From Salipaludibacillus sp047795645 (GTDB lineage Bacteria; Bacillota; Bacilli; Bacillales; Salisediminibacteriaceae): DNA of 64,000 nt. The position numbers and the translations under genes are program-made. The DNA lies in contig NZ_CP181045.1 of the NCBI RefSeq assembly GCF_047795645.1, positions 1,364,001 through 1,428,000 of the forward strand, given 5' to 3'. Each line of letters starts with the position of its first letter. Position 1 is the stretch's first letter. The notes beneath the pieces are model-generated. The model searched no databases. It saw nothing but the letters and a program-made list of their open reading frames with translations, and was not told the origin of the DNA. This document shows, piece after piece, positions 25,886 to 34,735 of the stretch.

Positions 25886-26395
25886 CAATAGGTAAGCATT
25901 TGATGTAATCTCCAGCTTTTCCCCTGTGCCACACGGAACGTGACAGTTTCCCGTCATTCCGCGCTCCATCTAACGTTATGTACTAGACTATAAGTTCCTC
26001 GTTACCCTTAAACAAGACTACTAACGTCAGCTTATTTAGAGCTCGCACTGCGAAAATCCTCGCATTCCTACCCGATCGGTGCGATGAACGCTTGGAAAAT
26101 AATCGTTTCATTCCATTAGACTCGGGGCTATTTCTCCACTCCCATTACAGGAGATTCATAAGTCTTGCCCCTACCCTCACAAGAATAAATGCCCTTCGAC
26201 TTATGCCTTATAGCAACCACTTTGAGTGACAGCTCTTATTACAGTGTTCCTTGCTTTCCAAGTACCTTACAACGTAGCTATTTATTCTAGACGTAGATGC
26301 TTCCTCTAAGCCTGTGAGCTTGATAACGCCTTTGTTCGGTATAGTGTATTTCATAGGAGAGAGTCTTACTCTACACCACTCACCCCATCGTTGGA
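25886..26395 (-). mobile_element. Group II intron 5' fragment, cut by IS3
   Basis: On minus, the sequence before 25886 carries GGAATGACGGGAAACTGTCACG and CCGTGTGGCACAGGGGAAAAGC, resembling the structured region that precedes the LtrA maturase in bacterial group II introns. Upstream blocks such as GGGTAGGAATGCGAGGAT are in the order expected of domain I to III. No maturase ORF follows, and the 5' end is broken at the IS3 border at 26396. Recognised by memory of intron sequence; no covariance search was done. Confidence 0.6.
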
Positions 26396-26425
26396 TGGTA
26401 TGTCAACACTAAATCAAACAAATTT

Positions 26426-27250
26426 TTAAAGGTTCACGAACTTGTATTCAGTAGGTGTTAAGTAATCTAATGACCCATGAATTCGAATGTTGTTAAACCA
26501 ATGAACGTAATCAAAAAGTTCCAGGTCAAGTTCGTGTTGGTTAGCGAAAACCGCCCCGCGAACAAACTCCGTTTTGATTGTCTTAAATGTGGCTTCAGCG
26601 ACGGCATTGTCATGTGGTGTTCCTTTCTCACTCAATGAACGTTTGATATCAAAGGTTTTTAGTGCCTGATCAATGAGTTTGTTCTTAAACTCACTACCTC
26701 GGTCTGTATGAAACAATTCGAGGCGATGAAGATTGTATTTCACCGAGGCGAAGGCACGCTGAACTAACTCAGCACTTTTATGAGGACCTGCGCTATAGCC
26801 GATAATTTCACGATTATATAAATCTACCAACACACAAATATAATGCCATTTCTGCTGCACTCGAACGTATGTTAAATCACTCACAATCACTTTGAGTTCC
26901 TGATCCTGTTCAAACTCACGGTTTAATACATTACCGGTTTTTGACTCATTACACGTCGTTTTTCTAGGCTTATATTGGGCAACAGTATACTTTGAAACAA
27001 GACCTTGCTCTATCATGATACGGCCAATTCTGCGTCGGGAAACCGTCCAGCCAAGTTTTCCAAGTTCTTTCTTGATCTTTCTCTGACCGTAGATATTTCG
27101 GTTGGTTTGAAAGATATCAACGATCAATGTTGTCAAATCTTCGTCTTGGTTATCACGTATTTTCGCTTCATAATAATACGTACTTCGGGCAAGTTGTAGG
27201 ACGGCGCACATTGCTGATACCGAGTATTTGTGACGGTTGTTTCGAATCAC
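26426..27250 (-). CDS. IS3-family transposase OrfB
   Basis: 274 residues. An HTH_21-like region (NIYGQRKIKKELGKLGW, RIGRIMIEQGL) precedes the rve integrase core with the DDE pattern: VSDLTYV (D), FHTDRGSEF (D) and NAVAEATFKTIKTEF (E). Probably expressed as an OrfAB fusion by -1 frameshifting at TTTAAAG (27283-27289 on minus). Differs from the other copy at MIEQ/MTEQ and GPHKS/GSHKS. Confidence 0.95.
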   Translation of the reverse strand: MIRNNRHKYSVSAMCAVLQLARSTYYYEAKIRDNQDEDLTTLIVDIFQTNRNIYGQRKIKKELGKLGWTVSRRRIGRIMIEQGLVSKYTVAQYKPRKTTCNESKTGNVLNREFEQDQELKVIVSDLTYVRVQQKWHYICVLVDLYNREIIGYSAGPHKSAELVQRAFASVKYNLHRLELFHTDRGSEFKNKLIDQALKTFDIKRSLSEKGTPHDNAVAEATFKTIKTEFVRGAVFANQHELDLELFDYVHWFNNIRIHGSLDYLTPTEYKFVNL

Positions 27251-27252
27251 AT

Positions 27253-27537
27253 CTACTTTCGTCCCATGATCAGCGCGGCTTGCTTTAAAATATCATTCTC
27301 CATTTCAAGCTTTTGATTTCTTTTCCTTAGTTCGATCAACTCTTCCTGCTCAGGCGTGCGGTTATCTTGTTCTTTGAACGAGCCACTGTCCTGGTGTTGC
27401 CGAACCCATTTGTCAAAGGCAGATGGCGTCAACTCATATTCTTTGATAATTTCAGCTCGAGGCTTTCCAGATGCATGCAACTGAACAATTTGTTCTTTGA
27501 ACTCCTTAGAAAAGCTTCTTCTTACTCGTTTGGTCAT
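27253..27537 (-). CDS. IS3-family transposase OrfA
   Basis: 94 residues. HTH_8-type: MTKRVRRSFSKEFKEQIVQLHASGKPRAEI, then a leucine-zipper helix (EEQEELIELRKRNQKLEMENDILKQA region). AGGAG precedes the ATG. The slippery heptamer lies near its end. Confidence 0.95.
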   Translation of the reverse strand: MTKRVRRSFSKEFKEQIVQLHASGKPRAEIIKEYELTPSAFDKWVRQHQDSGSFKEQDNRTPEQEELIELRKRNQKLEMENDILKQAALIMGRK

Positions 27538-27773
27538 ATTTCATTCTCCTCGGTTATTTATTTGAACCAAGTCTAACTGACCTTAACTGATTTGTCTAAT
27601 CAAGTGTAACCTATCCAGTAGACACATACTGTGCAGCGAGAGTCTTCACTTTTTAACGACTTTGTGAAGCTAAAGGGTGCGTATATTGTTTAAGTAAGTA
27701 CACGATCCCCCTAGGCGCTTAACACAAAAATAGCTGATTCATAAGGATTGGCTGTTTTTTGCGTATATGATTA

Positions 27774-28391
27774 TCACGTAGAACTCTGCATGTAGGTTCG
27801 AATTAATTTTGTTACCGATTTATCGTATAAGGCTTTTGCTGTTTCTAAGTTTTTGATGTGCCCTCCGAGATATAGGTGAATCACGCCGTGTAACGATGCC
27901 CATATAACGCCGACAACTTCTTGGGGGTCTTTCTCCGCAATTAGGCCTGCTTCAATCGCCTCTGTAATAGCCTGAGTGAACTGCTGCAATGCTGTAGTTG
28001 TAGCATATATACTTTCTTCCTCTGGTTTAAACTTACTAAAAGCTCCACCGAACATTAATTGATAATAGCTCGCATAGTTATAGCTGAAATCCCAATAGGC
28101 TTCACAAAGAGCACGAAGATAGTCTTCCATATTTTCCTGTCTTATTACTGATTGGAAGGATTTTGATAATAGTTTACAGCCTTCTAGATATAGAAATTTA
28201 ATTAAACCATCTTTTTTGTTGAATAAATTATATATAATTTTTGTCGAACATTCCATTTTCTCTGCGACTCTACGAATAGTTACTGCCTCGGGCCCTTGTT
28301 CCTGTAAAAGCATTGCTGCAGCCTCCACAATCGTCTGTTTTAGATTTTCAGTATGCTGAAGTTTTGTTTCTTGATAGGTTTTGAAGTTCAT
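27774..28391 (-). CDS. TetR/AcrR-family regulator
   Basis: 205 residues from ATG 28391, chosen because GAGGGTGA precedes it; the 28457 start has no ribosome site and would run through the operator. HTH: IVEAAAMLLQEQGPEAVTIRRVAEKM and STKIIYNLFNKKDGLIKFLY. The C-terminal domain resembles TetR_C_33/WHG types. It is divergent from an SDR gene, with two identical dyads between them, so it probably represses both itself and the SDR. Confidence 0.92.
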   Translation of the reverse strand: MNFKTYQETKLQHTENLKQTIVEAAAMLLQEQGPEAVTIRRVAEKMECSTKIIYNLFNKKDGLIKFLYLEGCKLLSKSFQSVIRQENMEDYLRALCEAYWDFSYNYASYYQLMFGGAFSKFKPEEESIYATTTALQQFTQAITEAIEAGLIAEKDPQEVVGVIWASLHGVIHLYLGGHIKNLETAKALYDKSVTKLIRTYMQSST

Positions 28392-28423
28392 GTATGTCAC
28401 CCTCAAATCATTTGTATTAAAAA

Positions 28424-28533
28424 GAAACAGCGTTTCTACATCTGTACTATACTGCATCCAATCTTAGCTAGTCAAATGTGTAGACATTAGATTCCATTTA
28501 GGATACGATGATACTTATGAGAAACAGCGTTTC
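28424..28533. promoter_or_regulatory. Two identical TetR operators between the TetR and SDR genes
   Basis: GAAACAGCGTTTC occurs at 28424-28436 and again at 28521-28533. GAAAC/GTTTC form the dyad. One copy lies near each gene start. Confidence 0.75.
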
Positions 28534-28567
28534 TTAATTTTGATAAACAACTGAAAGGGTTGATGGA

Positions 28568-29356
28568 ATGAAACAAGTAATTGACAAATGGGCTCTGATT
28601 ACAGGTGCTTCATCAGGTATTGGTGAAGTATTTGCCCATGAATTGGCAGCTAAAGGGAGTCACTTGATCTTAACAGCTCGATCGGAATCTAAACTTAATG
28701 ATCTTGCTCGGAAACTAATGGAAAAATATGCAATACAGACGGAGGTAATTGTATCTGATCTGTCCCAAGCAGGTGCTCCTACAGAACTTTACCAAGAAAT
28801 TATGGATCGAGGCCGCAATGTTGATATATTAGTAAATAATGCTGGCTTCGCTACACACGGACTATTCGAGAACCAGTCTTTAGAAAGAAATCATGATCAA
28901 ATTATGCTGAACGTTATGTCTCTCGTAGAGCTTACTTATTTATTCTTACCTGACATGCTGAAGAGTCGTAACGGTGCAGTTATTAATGTGGCTTCCACAG
29001 CAGCATTCCAACCAGCCCCTTATATGGCTGTCTATGGAGCAACCAAGGCTTTTGTACTCTCGTTTACACAGGCGTTATGGGAGGAAAATCGCAATCGGGG
29101 TGTTCAATTCCTTACTTTATGTCCAGGGTCAACAGAAACAGCCTTCTTTGATAGTGTAGGTACTAATGATGCAGTAGTCGGAAAGAAAGCTAGTCCCAAG
29201 CATGTCGTAGATGTTGCACTTCATTCACTTGGGACTCGTCGATCTTATGTGGTTGTAGGGCGTATAAACTATCTGGCTTCTCAAATAAATCGCATTGTTC
29301 CAAAAAAAGTAATGCTACAGTCAATCAGCGGTTTGATACGCCCAACAAGTAAGTAG
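28568..29356 (+). CDS. Short-chain dehydrogenase/reductase
   Basis: 262 residues. Rossmann TGASSGIG (residues 13-20), NNAG, the catalytic Ser in NVASTAAF and YGATK (Tyr/Lys). Cytoplasmic NAD(P)-dependent oxidoreductase with unknown substrate. A weak GAAAGGG site precedes the ATG. Probably under the adjacent TetR. Complete. Confidence 0.94.
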   Translation: MKQVIDKWALITGASSGIGEVFAHELAAKGSHLILTARSESKLNDLARKLMEKYAIQTEVIVSDLSQAGAPTELYQEIMDRGRNVDILVNNAGFATHGLFENQSLERNHDQIMLNVMSLVELTYLFLPDMLKSRNGAVINVASTAAFQPAPYMAVYGATKAFVLSFTQALWEENRNRGVQFLTLCPGSTETAFFDSVGTNDAVVGKKASPKHVVDVALHSLGTRRSYVVVGRINYLASQINRIVPKKVMLQSISGLIRPTSK

Positions 29357-29510
29357 AAGAATACAGGTAACTTAGATAGAAGTGAATTGACGAAGACTAG
29401 GAGAGTAATGTGGAATAAGAAGGTCGTCAATCTTTAAGGCGTAGTAGTACAATACGAGGATACTATTAAATAGAAAATGATACTCCACAAGCTAGCGATT
29501 GCGTAAGATC

Positions 29511-29680
29511 TTAAGCCTAATTCCTCGGTAAAAATAAGGAGGATTAGGCTTTTCCACTTCAAAATTCTGATATTTTTCTATTGGCAAACGAGTTGACAGC
29601 AAGTGGTAAATTTCGTGGCAACTGCTGGTTAAAAACATGGCAGAGTTGGTACATTCTTGTGGCTGTAATCAGTAAACAAG
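29511..29680 (+). repeat. Dispersed repeat, third copy (opposite strand)
   Basis: Starts with the hairpin AAGCCTAATTCC...GGATTAGGCTT, then TTGACAGCAAGT, AAATTTCG and AAACATGGCAGAGTTGGTAC in the order of 16848-17053. The reading frame gives LANELTASGKFRGNCW, matching the TLTASRNFNGNWW of that copy. Confidence 0.65.
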
Positions 29681-29699
29681 ATTTACACAATAATCACTC

Positions 29700-29905
29700 C
29701 CAGTTGATCGGGAAAAAGTGCTTAAGGAATTACAAAAGAAGAGTGTAACTTTGACATTATTGCAATTTGATCATGATATATTATTGGCTCTCCCGTCCCT
29801 CTATCTTCCGCAATCACTGGCTCAAAATTCAGCACAAGTGGCTCTATTCAGCCGCAATATTCATTTTATTAGTTATAACATTAAAGTGTATTTTCCTGTT
29901 TACTA
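29700..29905 (+). pseudogene. IS21-family transposase/terminus remnant
   Basis: The frame reads DREKVLKELQKKSVTLTLL, like an IstA fragment, then breaks into TGGCTCAAAATTCAGC and AAGTGGCTC, which resemble IS21 terminal repeats. Too short and worn to be active. Confidence 0.4.
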
Positions 29906-30072
29906 ATGTTCATTAACAATCGACAGATAGTTGAATATTATTTTCTAATGAATAGTATCGTTGTACTGCGCAGCAAATGGGTAGTTCTTTTCATCTTTTT
30001 TTCAACATTAGTAACTGTTTGTTGAAGAAAGAATCGATAGGAATTAGTTACTAAAAGACAACTGGCTTGTTT

Positions 30073-30093
30073 CACTAACGCACCCCGTTAGTG
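30073..30093. repeat. CACTAACG-CACCC-CGTTAGTG dyad
   Basis: Perfect 8-bp arms, the best example of the family. It lies 77 bp after the stop of the minus-strand gene at 30170, with no T-tail. The 90 bp before it repeat 18395-18465. Confidence 0.7.
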
Positions 30094-30169
30094 ATATTTC
30101 ATCGCAAAAATGATACAAGAAAATAAAGAAGTCTGTCATTGTTATAGAATCAATAAAATAGCAAACCGA

Positions 30170-30439
30170 TTATGTGAAAAAACCGATTATAATAACAATA
30201 ATTCCGTTAATTAAAAACAAAGTTGAATTAATGATACTGATTCCAGCTGCTCCAAATCCCCCAGGGTCAAGGGGTGCTAAACTATTCATAGTGGTGAAAA
30301 AGGCTACTGGTACTAATATTAGGATAATTATTCCACCTATAATTCTTTTCTTTTTGTTAATACCAGCAATTTTAAAAACAGAGAAATTAATAAAAACCAA
30401 AGCAATAATAGCTATGGATATAAACATTAAAACTTCCAT
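30170..30439 (-). CDS. Small membrane protein, unknown
   Basis: 89 residues with three hydrophobic segments (about 5-25, 31-50 and 67-88), separated by a KKKR turn and a Gly/Pro loop (APLDPGGFGAAG). The ATG at 30439 has AGGTAGGTG at good spacing; the GTG at 30448 overlaps it. Bracketed by two CCCGTTAG-type elements. Confidence 0.65.
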   Translation of the reverse strand: MEVLMFISIAIIALVFINFSVFKIAGINKKKRIIGGIIILILVPVAFFTTMNSLAPLDPGGFGAAGISIINSTLFLINGIIVIIIGFFT

Positions 30440-30549
30440 TACCGACACCTACCTATCCTCATATTTAATCTAATAAATTACAAACTAAGGTAAAACTTTT
30501 CCCTATTTCCTTGAACATTTAATACTCCTTTTAACTATGACTCTTTTTT

Positions 30550-30600
30550 GCTAACACTCCCCGTTAGCGTCATAACAGTTGCTATGGCTTATTTCACTAA
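30550..30600. repeat. CTAACACTCCCCGTTAGCG element
   Basis: The dyad plus the tail CATAACAG(T/G)(T/C)GC..GGCTT matches 33071-33120, so more than the dyad is conserved. Confidence 0.65.
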
Positions 30601-30675
30601 ATCAGCTAATAGAAGTCAATATTTTTCTATAAAAATCTCCTAAAAAAATGATATACTAAAAATGAACACGCCAAA

Positions 30676-30706
30676 TAACCTTCCTTTATCCTATTGGAAG
30701 GTTTTG
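30676..30706 (+). terminator. Hairpin with T-rich tail
   Basis: AACCTTCC / GGAAGGTT followed by TTGGTTT, near the end of the IS110 element. Confidence 0.5.
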
Positions 30707-30729
30707 GTTTAATTACTTAATTATATCTC

Positions 30730-31932
30730 TTAAGCTAAATCTAGGAAAGTCTCTTTTCGTTTCAAAAGAATGAAAATCCAATGAACAAGCTTATTAGCAC
30801 AAGCAATCACAGCTACTTTGAAGGGTTTTCCTTCCCCCCGTTTGCGATCATAAAACTCTCTAAGCCGTTTATTACGAGAATTACGAATCCCACAGAGCGC
30901 TGCCATATACAAGGCATGACGCAATCGACTTGATCCTCTCTTACTTATCCGATTAATCGTTGCTGTGAACTTACCAGATGAATGAACGCTCGGATCAATA
31001 CCAGAGAAGGCCACTAGTTTTTTAGGATGATTAAACCGTTCGATCTCTCCGATTTCGGAAATAATCGTTGCCGCGATTTTTCCTCATATTCCAGGGATCG
31101 ATTGGATAATCTTATATTCTTCAATTTCTTCTGCCAGGGCATCTATTTGGTTATCTAACTTTGAAAGATGCTCTTGGTACTGGAGAAGCATTTGAATATA
31201 CATTTGAAGACTAATCAAATGGCTCTGGTACAGTGTGTTTTTAAATGGATTGCGATGAGCTGCTTCAACCAACTTTTTCGCTCTTTCCTTCGCCCAACGC
31301 TCTGATCTAGTTACACATTCACTTGCAATTTTATCTGATAGTCGATTTTCCCCAGCCTTCAAAACAGCTTCCGACGTACTAAACTCCAATAACGTGTTCA
31401 GTGAAACTTTTGAAAATAAATCTCCAAAAACCCCTCTATACTCAGGAAATACCTGATCTAATATCGCATGGAATTGTAGTTTTGTTTGTACATAAATACC
31501 TGTCACTGTTTCGTGCTGCCTTGAGAGATTCCGTAGGTTCAGAAGTTGAATACCTCTTTGTTTATACGGCTCCAATTCTTCTTTATAGTAAAGCTCGCAT
31601 AAGTTATAAGCATCTATCGCATCGGTCTTCACCTTACGTAAACTTGATTTTTTTGCTTGATAGGAAAGTAACGGATTAACCATAATGTAAAGGTAGTCAT
31701 TCTCCTCCAAGAACTGAACAATTGATGTGTGATAATGTCCCGTTGATTCAAATATCACTGTTGGTTTAACCCCTGTTTCACCCTCTACTTCTATCAAAAA
31801 ACCAAGTAAATTCTCTAAACCTTTATTATTGTGTAATACACTGAAACTTTTTTTATAAGGTTTTCTCTTATCTAAAAATGCTTGTACCTCACTCTCTCCT
31901 TTTGAAACATCCAGACCAATAACTGGATTCAT
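30730..31932 (-). pseudogene. IS110-family transposase interrupted by one UGA
   Basis: 401 codons in one frame, broken only by TGA at 31084-31086. The N-terminal DEDD domain is intact: VIGLDVSKGESE, VIFESTGHYH and KTDAIDAYN. The C-terminal Transposase_20 part, after the stop, has IAATIISEIGE, FSGIDPSVHSSGK and the catalytic-Ser region. Relatives read IPGIGP here, so GGA to TGA at that Gly is the simplest account. The rest is undamaged, so the mutation looks recent. Confidence 0.88.
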
Positions 31933-32110
31933 TCTATCTCTTCCTCTCCTGTTTACTTACCAGTACCCCTATTTCCATCTCCTAGTATCATAGCTTCGCT
32001 TGTTATTCGAGATCATTGTCTCAACCAGCCTCAAACATGTTTCTATGAGTAGGGGGCGGACAGTTTAGTTGACGGGATCAATAGTCCCACGCACCCGTTC
32101 GTCCTACCCT
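31933..32110 (-). other. IS110 noncoding end, possible bridge RNA
   Basis: About 180 bp upstream of the transposase start, with no ORF and several short complementary stretches (GGGGGCGGACAG, CTACTCATAG). In IS110 elements a bridge RNA guiding target choice is encoded in the noncoding end beside the transposase. Location fits; structure was not modelled. Confidence 0.4.
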
Positions 32111-32176
32111 GGCTACTGATATAATAGGTCCTATATAAAAAAGGTCAACCAGTAAAATCTGGTTAACCTTATAATA

Positions 32177-32196
32177 CGAACGCTCACCCGTTAGTT
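32177..32196. repeat. CGAACGCTCACCCGTTAGTTG element
   Basis: Lies 22 bp after the stop of the minus-strand gene at 32218. Confidence 0.55.
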
Positions 32197-32217
32197 GAAC
32201 AAGAAACTTGGACTATT

Positions 32218-32988
32218 TTAAAAATTTTTGTTCTGAATTATTTTATACTTATTTAAAATATTCGATAATATTTCCTTGTTGTAATTCGTTTTTTGACTTA
32301 TCTGGTCTACCCAGTCTTCTATCTTATCTAATTTTAGTTCCTTAAATAAACCGTCACTTGTACTCAAAAAGCTTTCCCAATTATAAAATTCCCAATGTGC
32401 TATCTCAGATTTATAAGGAACTCTACATTCTAATAACGGATTTGGCTTAATTAAATTCTGCGAAAACTCAGCAGCTTTTAGGAAATAATCCATTTCAATT
32501 GGTTGTGTATTGAATATTTGTTTAGATACTTTACCGTTTAAACGATGATAGAGAATTTCTGTTCCTTTTTCATAATTTCCGATTTGTATCTTAGCTGCTG
32601 GGAAAAAACCACTTAATTTTTCATTGGTATAATCCTCACAATCTGTATCTATTAAAATTGGGGTTAACCATTGGTCTCCTAAATCACAGAAATAACGGTT
32701 TCCATTTTCATTTAATGCAATTACAGCAACGTGAGCATCCTCTGTGTTTAGGTTGTGACCCACTGGATAAGCCTCTATTCCAATATTATTAAATTCATCC
32801 AATAACCAAAGTGCTAAGTCGAAACAATTACCCGATAAGCCGTATTGTTCTCTATGTTCTTTCATAAGTGCTACACTTCGTTGCTTTTCAGTGGTTCCTT
32901 TGTTATAAAACCATACTTTGGTTAATGTTTCCATTGGAAAATTGTTGAACTTCTCCCAAGCCTTCATAATACTATCTGTTGGTAACAT
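32218..32988 (-). CDS. Arylamine N-acetyltransferase/transglutaminase-like protein
   Basis: 256 residues. A Cys-His-Asp set is visible in order: LSGNCFDLALWL (Cys), TEDAHVAVIAL (His) and YFCDLGDQW (Asp), as in the NAT and transglutaminase-like cysteine fold. The last 100 residues are unlike typical NAT. The ATG at 32988 follows GTAGGTG; the longer start at 33027 has no site. The substrate is unknown. A single gene between repeat elements. Confidence 0.7.
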   Translation of the reverse strand: MLPTDSIMKAWEKFNNFPMETLTKVWFYNKGTTEKQRSVALMKEHREQYGLSGNCFDLALWLLDEFNNIGIEAYPVGHNLNTEDAHVAVIALNENGNRYFCDLGDQWLTPILIDTDCEDYTNEKLSGFFPAAKIQIGNYEKGTEILYHRLNGKVSKQIFNTQPIEMDYFLKAAEFSQNLIKPNPLLECRVPYKSEIAHWEFYNWESFLSTSDGLFKELKLDKIEDWVDQISQKTNYNKEILSNILNKYKIIQNKNF

Positions 32989-33025
32989 CTGAACACCTAC
33001 TTTATTTAACTTAAGCTTTTGTTGC

Positions 33026-33140
33026 ACTAAACTGCTCGTTAGTTCTATAAAAATGGTATGTCCTTATTAAGCGAAACTCCCCGTTAGCGCCATAACAGGC
33101 GCCACTGCTTCTTCCACTAACGCTACCCCGTTTGTTGAAG
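33026..33140. repeat. Cluster of three CCCGTTAG-type elements
   Basis: ACTAAACTGCTCGTTAGT (33026-33043), GCGAAACTCCCCGTTAGCGCC (33071-33091) and CTAACGCTACCCCGTTTGTTG (33117-33137). The last lies 8 bp after the stop of the DUF4269 gene. Confidence 0.65.
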
Positions 33141-33147
33141 TTGGCAA

Positions 33148-33681
33148 TTAAATAATACCCATATTTTTGCCATATTCTAAAAGATTCTCATATGGGTCAT
33201 CACCTTCTAATTGTAAAAATTTACAAAAGGCAGGTTCTGTTTTAAGTCCTTGTTTTTTTAGTTTAATTACTTCTGCTCTAATGTTAGGAAGCAGATTTAT
33301 TAAAGAGTTTTCAATTATCATATGAAGATAAGCATTTTGAGTTTTTACTGGCTGAGCTTCACCAAATAACTCAAATTCAAATCCTTCGAAAATAAAATTA
33401 GCTTTAACCACTGAGGATTCTCTTATTAAAAGCCTTTTTATTTTGAAACCCTCTTTATCACCATACAAATTATTTATCTTTTCCTCAAACCGCTGGAAAT
33501 CATAAACCTCCATAATAATATCTAAATCTGAATCCGTTATATCAATTCCGATGGGGAACGTTCCACAAAGAATAGGATTATACTCGCATAAACTATCCAT
33601 TATTCCTAAATTTCTAATTGCTTTAAAAGCCTGATTTTGCTTTTCACTTCCTGATTGTAAGTAGTTTATATTATCAAACAT
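33148..33681 (-). CDS. DUF4269 nucleotidyltransferase-like protein
   Basis: 177 residues. CGTFPIGIDITDSDLDIIM carries the G-T...S-D-L-D metal-binding pattern of the nucleotidyltransferase fold. The C-terminal LQLEGDDPYENLLEYG is typical of DUF4269. The ATG at 33681 follows a weak AGGGGAG. Possibly a stand-alone antitoxin- or RNA-modifying enzyme; no reaction is claimed. Confidence 0.82.
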   Translation of the reverse strand: MFDNINYLQSGSEKQNQAFKAIRNLGIMDSLCEYNPILCGTFPIGIDITDSDLDIIMEVYDFQRFEEKINNLYGDKEGFKIKRLLIRESSVVKANFIFEGFEFELFGEAQPVKTQNAYLHMIIENSLINLLPNIRAEVIKLKKQGLKTEPAFCKFLQLEGDDPYENLLEYGKNMGII

Positions 33682-33760
33682 ATAAGCTCCCCTAAAGGTT
33701 AAAATTTTATTAAAGAAACGCTATCCCATTTCTTTGAGTACAATGATTCAAAAGCCTTAA

Positions 33761-34735
33761 TTATTCAGAAGTTATAAGAACTTCTGAATCAAATGATAAA
33801 TCATGCAAATCCTGCAAAGTATTCCTTGCTTCAATACTACGTTCTGTTAGTGCTCTTCCCTCATACATAGGTACTTTACTATATACCTTCCTAATACCAA
33901 TCTGATAACCATTTCCTGTTTTGGCATTATTAATTCTAATTTTATCTGGCGAAAAGAGTAAAGTATTTATTATCTTCTTGGCTTCACCTGATGAGGATGC
34001 TTTTAATATTGATATAACATCTGAGTCCGTTAATCGAACAAATTCATCTTTGTTAATTGTATCTGCACTCCAATGAAGTTTTATTGCCTCTGCTAATAGT
34101 CTATCTACGGCAATCATTTGTGGCGATAAGAATAGCTTATGGTCTGACAAGATTAGTTGTAATAGATAATGTCCTGTTTCAATATCAGTATCTATTCCTT
34201 TAGAATTACATCTAATTTTATGTAATAAATCTTTAGGAAGAGTTTCGATCATACCCGCCATATATGTATCTCTAAAAAAACTATCAAGATGGTCAATTCC
34301 TAATATATTTTCCTTACCTGTGATAACTGAAGACTCATTTAAGATTTCTATAATTTTATAAGGACTAATATAATATTGTTGCAATATAGATGATATTTCG
34401 TCTTCTATAATATATTGCTCAGTTAATTGATGATGGTTAAACTTTAAGGTATGTTCTACTGAATGTGAGAATGGTAAATGTCCAATATCATGTAGCAATG
34501 CTGCTACCCGTAACTCAATATCTTCTGGAAAATAAAATGCGGTTAGTTTCCATACACCTAATGTATGTTCAAATCTACTATGCACCACTGGTGAAACTAA
34601 TGAACCAGCACCGAAATGAGCTAAATGTTTCAGCCTTCTAAGGGATTTACTTTGAACTAATTTTATCTCCAACTTATTAGGTTTAATATATGGATAAAGT
34701 GGTTCTGAAAATAGTCTTGCTTCTTTTACCTGCAA
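33761..34735 (-). CDS. HD-domain phosphohydrolase
   Basis: 324 residues. HSRFEHTLGVW (first His), then ALLHDIGHLPFSHSVEH (the HD pair and following His) and LGIDHLDSFF form the metal site of dNTPase/deoxyguanosinetriphosphatase-like enzymes. GGGGAG precedes the ATG. It ends with a worn ACGCTATCCC element 26 bp after the stop. Biological substrate unknown; HD proteins of this type are common in defence or accessory regions. Confidence 0.88.
   Translation of the reverse strand: MQVKEARLFSEPLYPYIKPNKLEIKLVQSKSLRRLKHLAHFGAGSLVSPVVHSRFEHTLGVWKLTAFYFPEDIELRVAALLHDIGHLPFSHSVEHTLKFNHHQLTEQYIIEDEISSILQQYYISPYKIIEILNESSVITGKENILGIDHLDSFFRDTYMAGMIETLPKDLLHKIRCNSKGIDTDIETGHYLLQLILSDHKLFLSPQMIAVDRLLAEAIKLHWSADTINKDEFVRLTDSDVISILKASSSGEAKKIINTLLFSPDKIRINNAKTGNGYQIGIRKVYSKVPMYEGRALTERSIEARNTLQDLHDLSFDSEVLITSE

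Larger units (their letters stand above)
26396..27617 (-). mobile_element. IS3-family (IS150-like) element, left copy
   Basis: 1222 bp with ends TGGATAGG... and ...ATACCA. Nearly identical, in opposite orientation, to 34823-36044. The left end interrupts the group II intron fragment. No matching 3-bp duplication flanks it (GGA / GTA). Confidence 0.93.

Noticed and set aside
31084..31086. UGA in IS110 as a true Sec codon
   Set aside because: The family has Gly, not Cys, at this position, and no GU-loop hairpin of the type seen in selD is evident. Kept as a nonsense mutation.
24655..33140. CCCGTTAG dyads as integron attC sites
   Set aside because: Core boxes RYYYAAC/GTTRRRY are not met consistently, and no integrase gene is present in the window.
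24655..33140. CCCGTTAG dyads as Rho-independent terminators
   Set aside because: None is followed by a T-run on the strand of the gene it follows.
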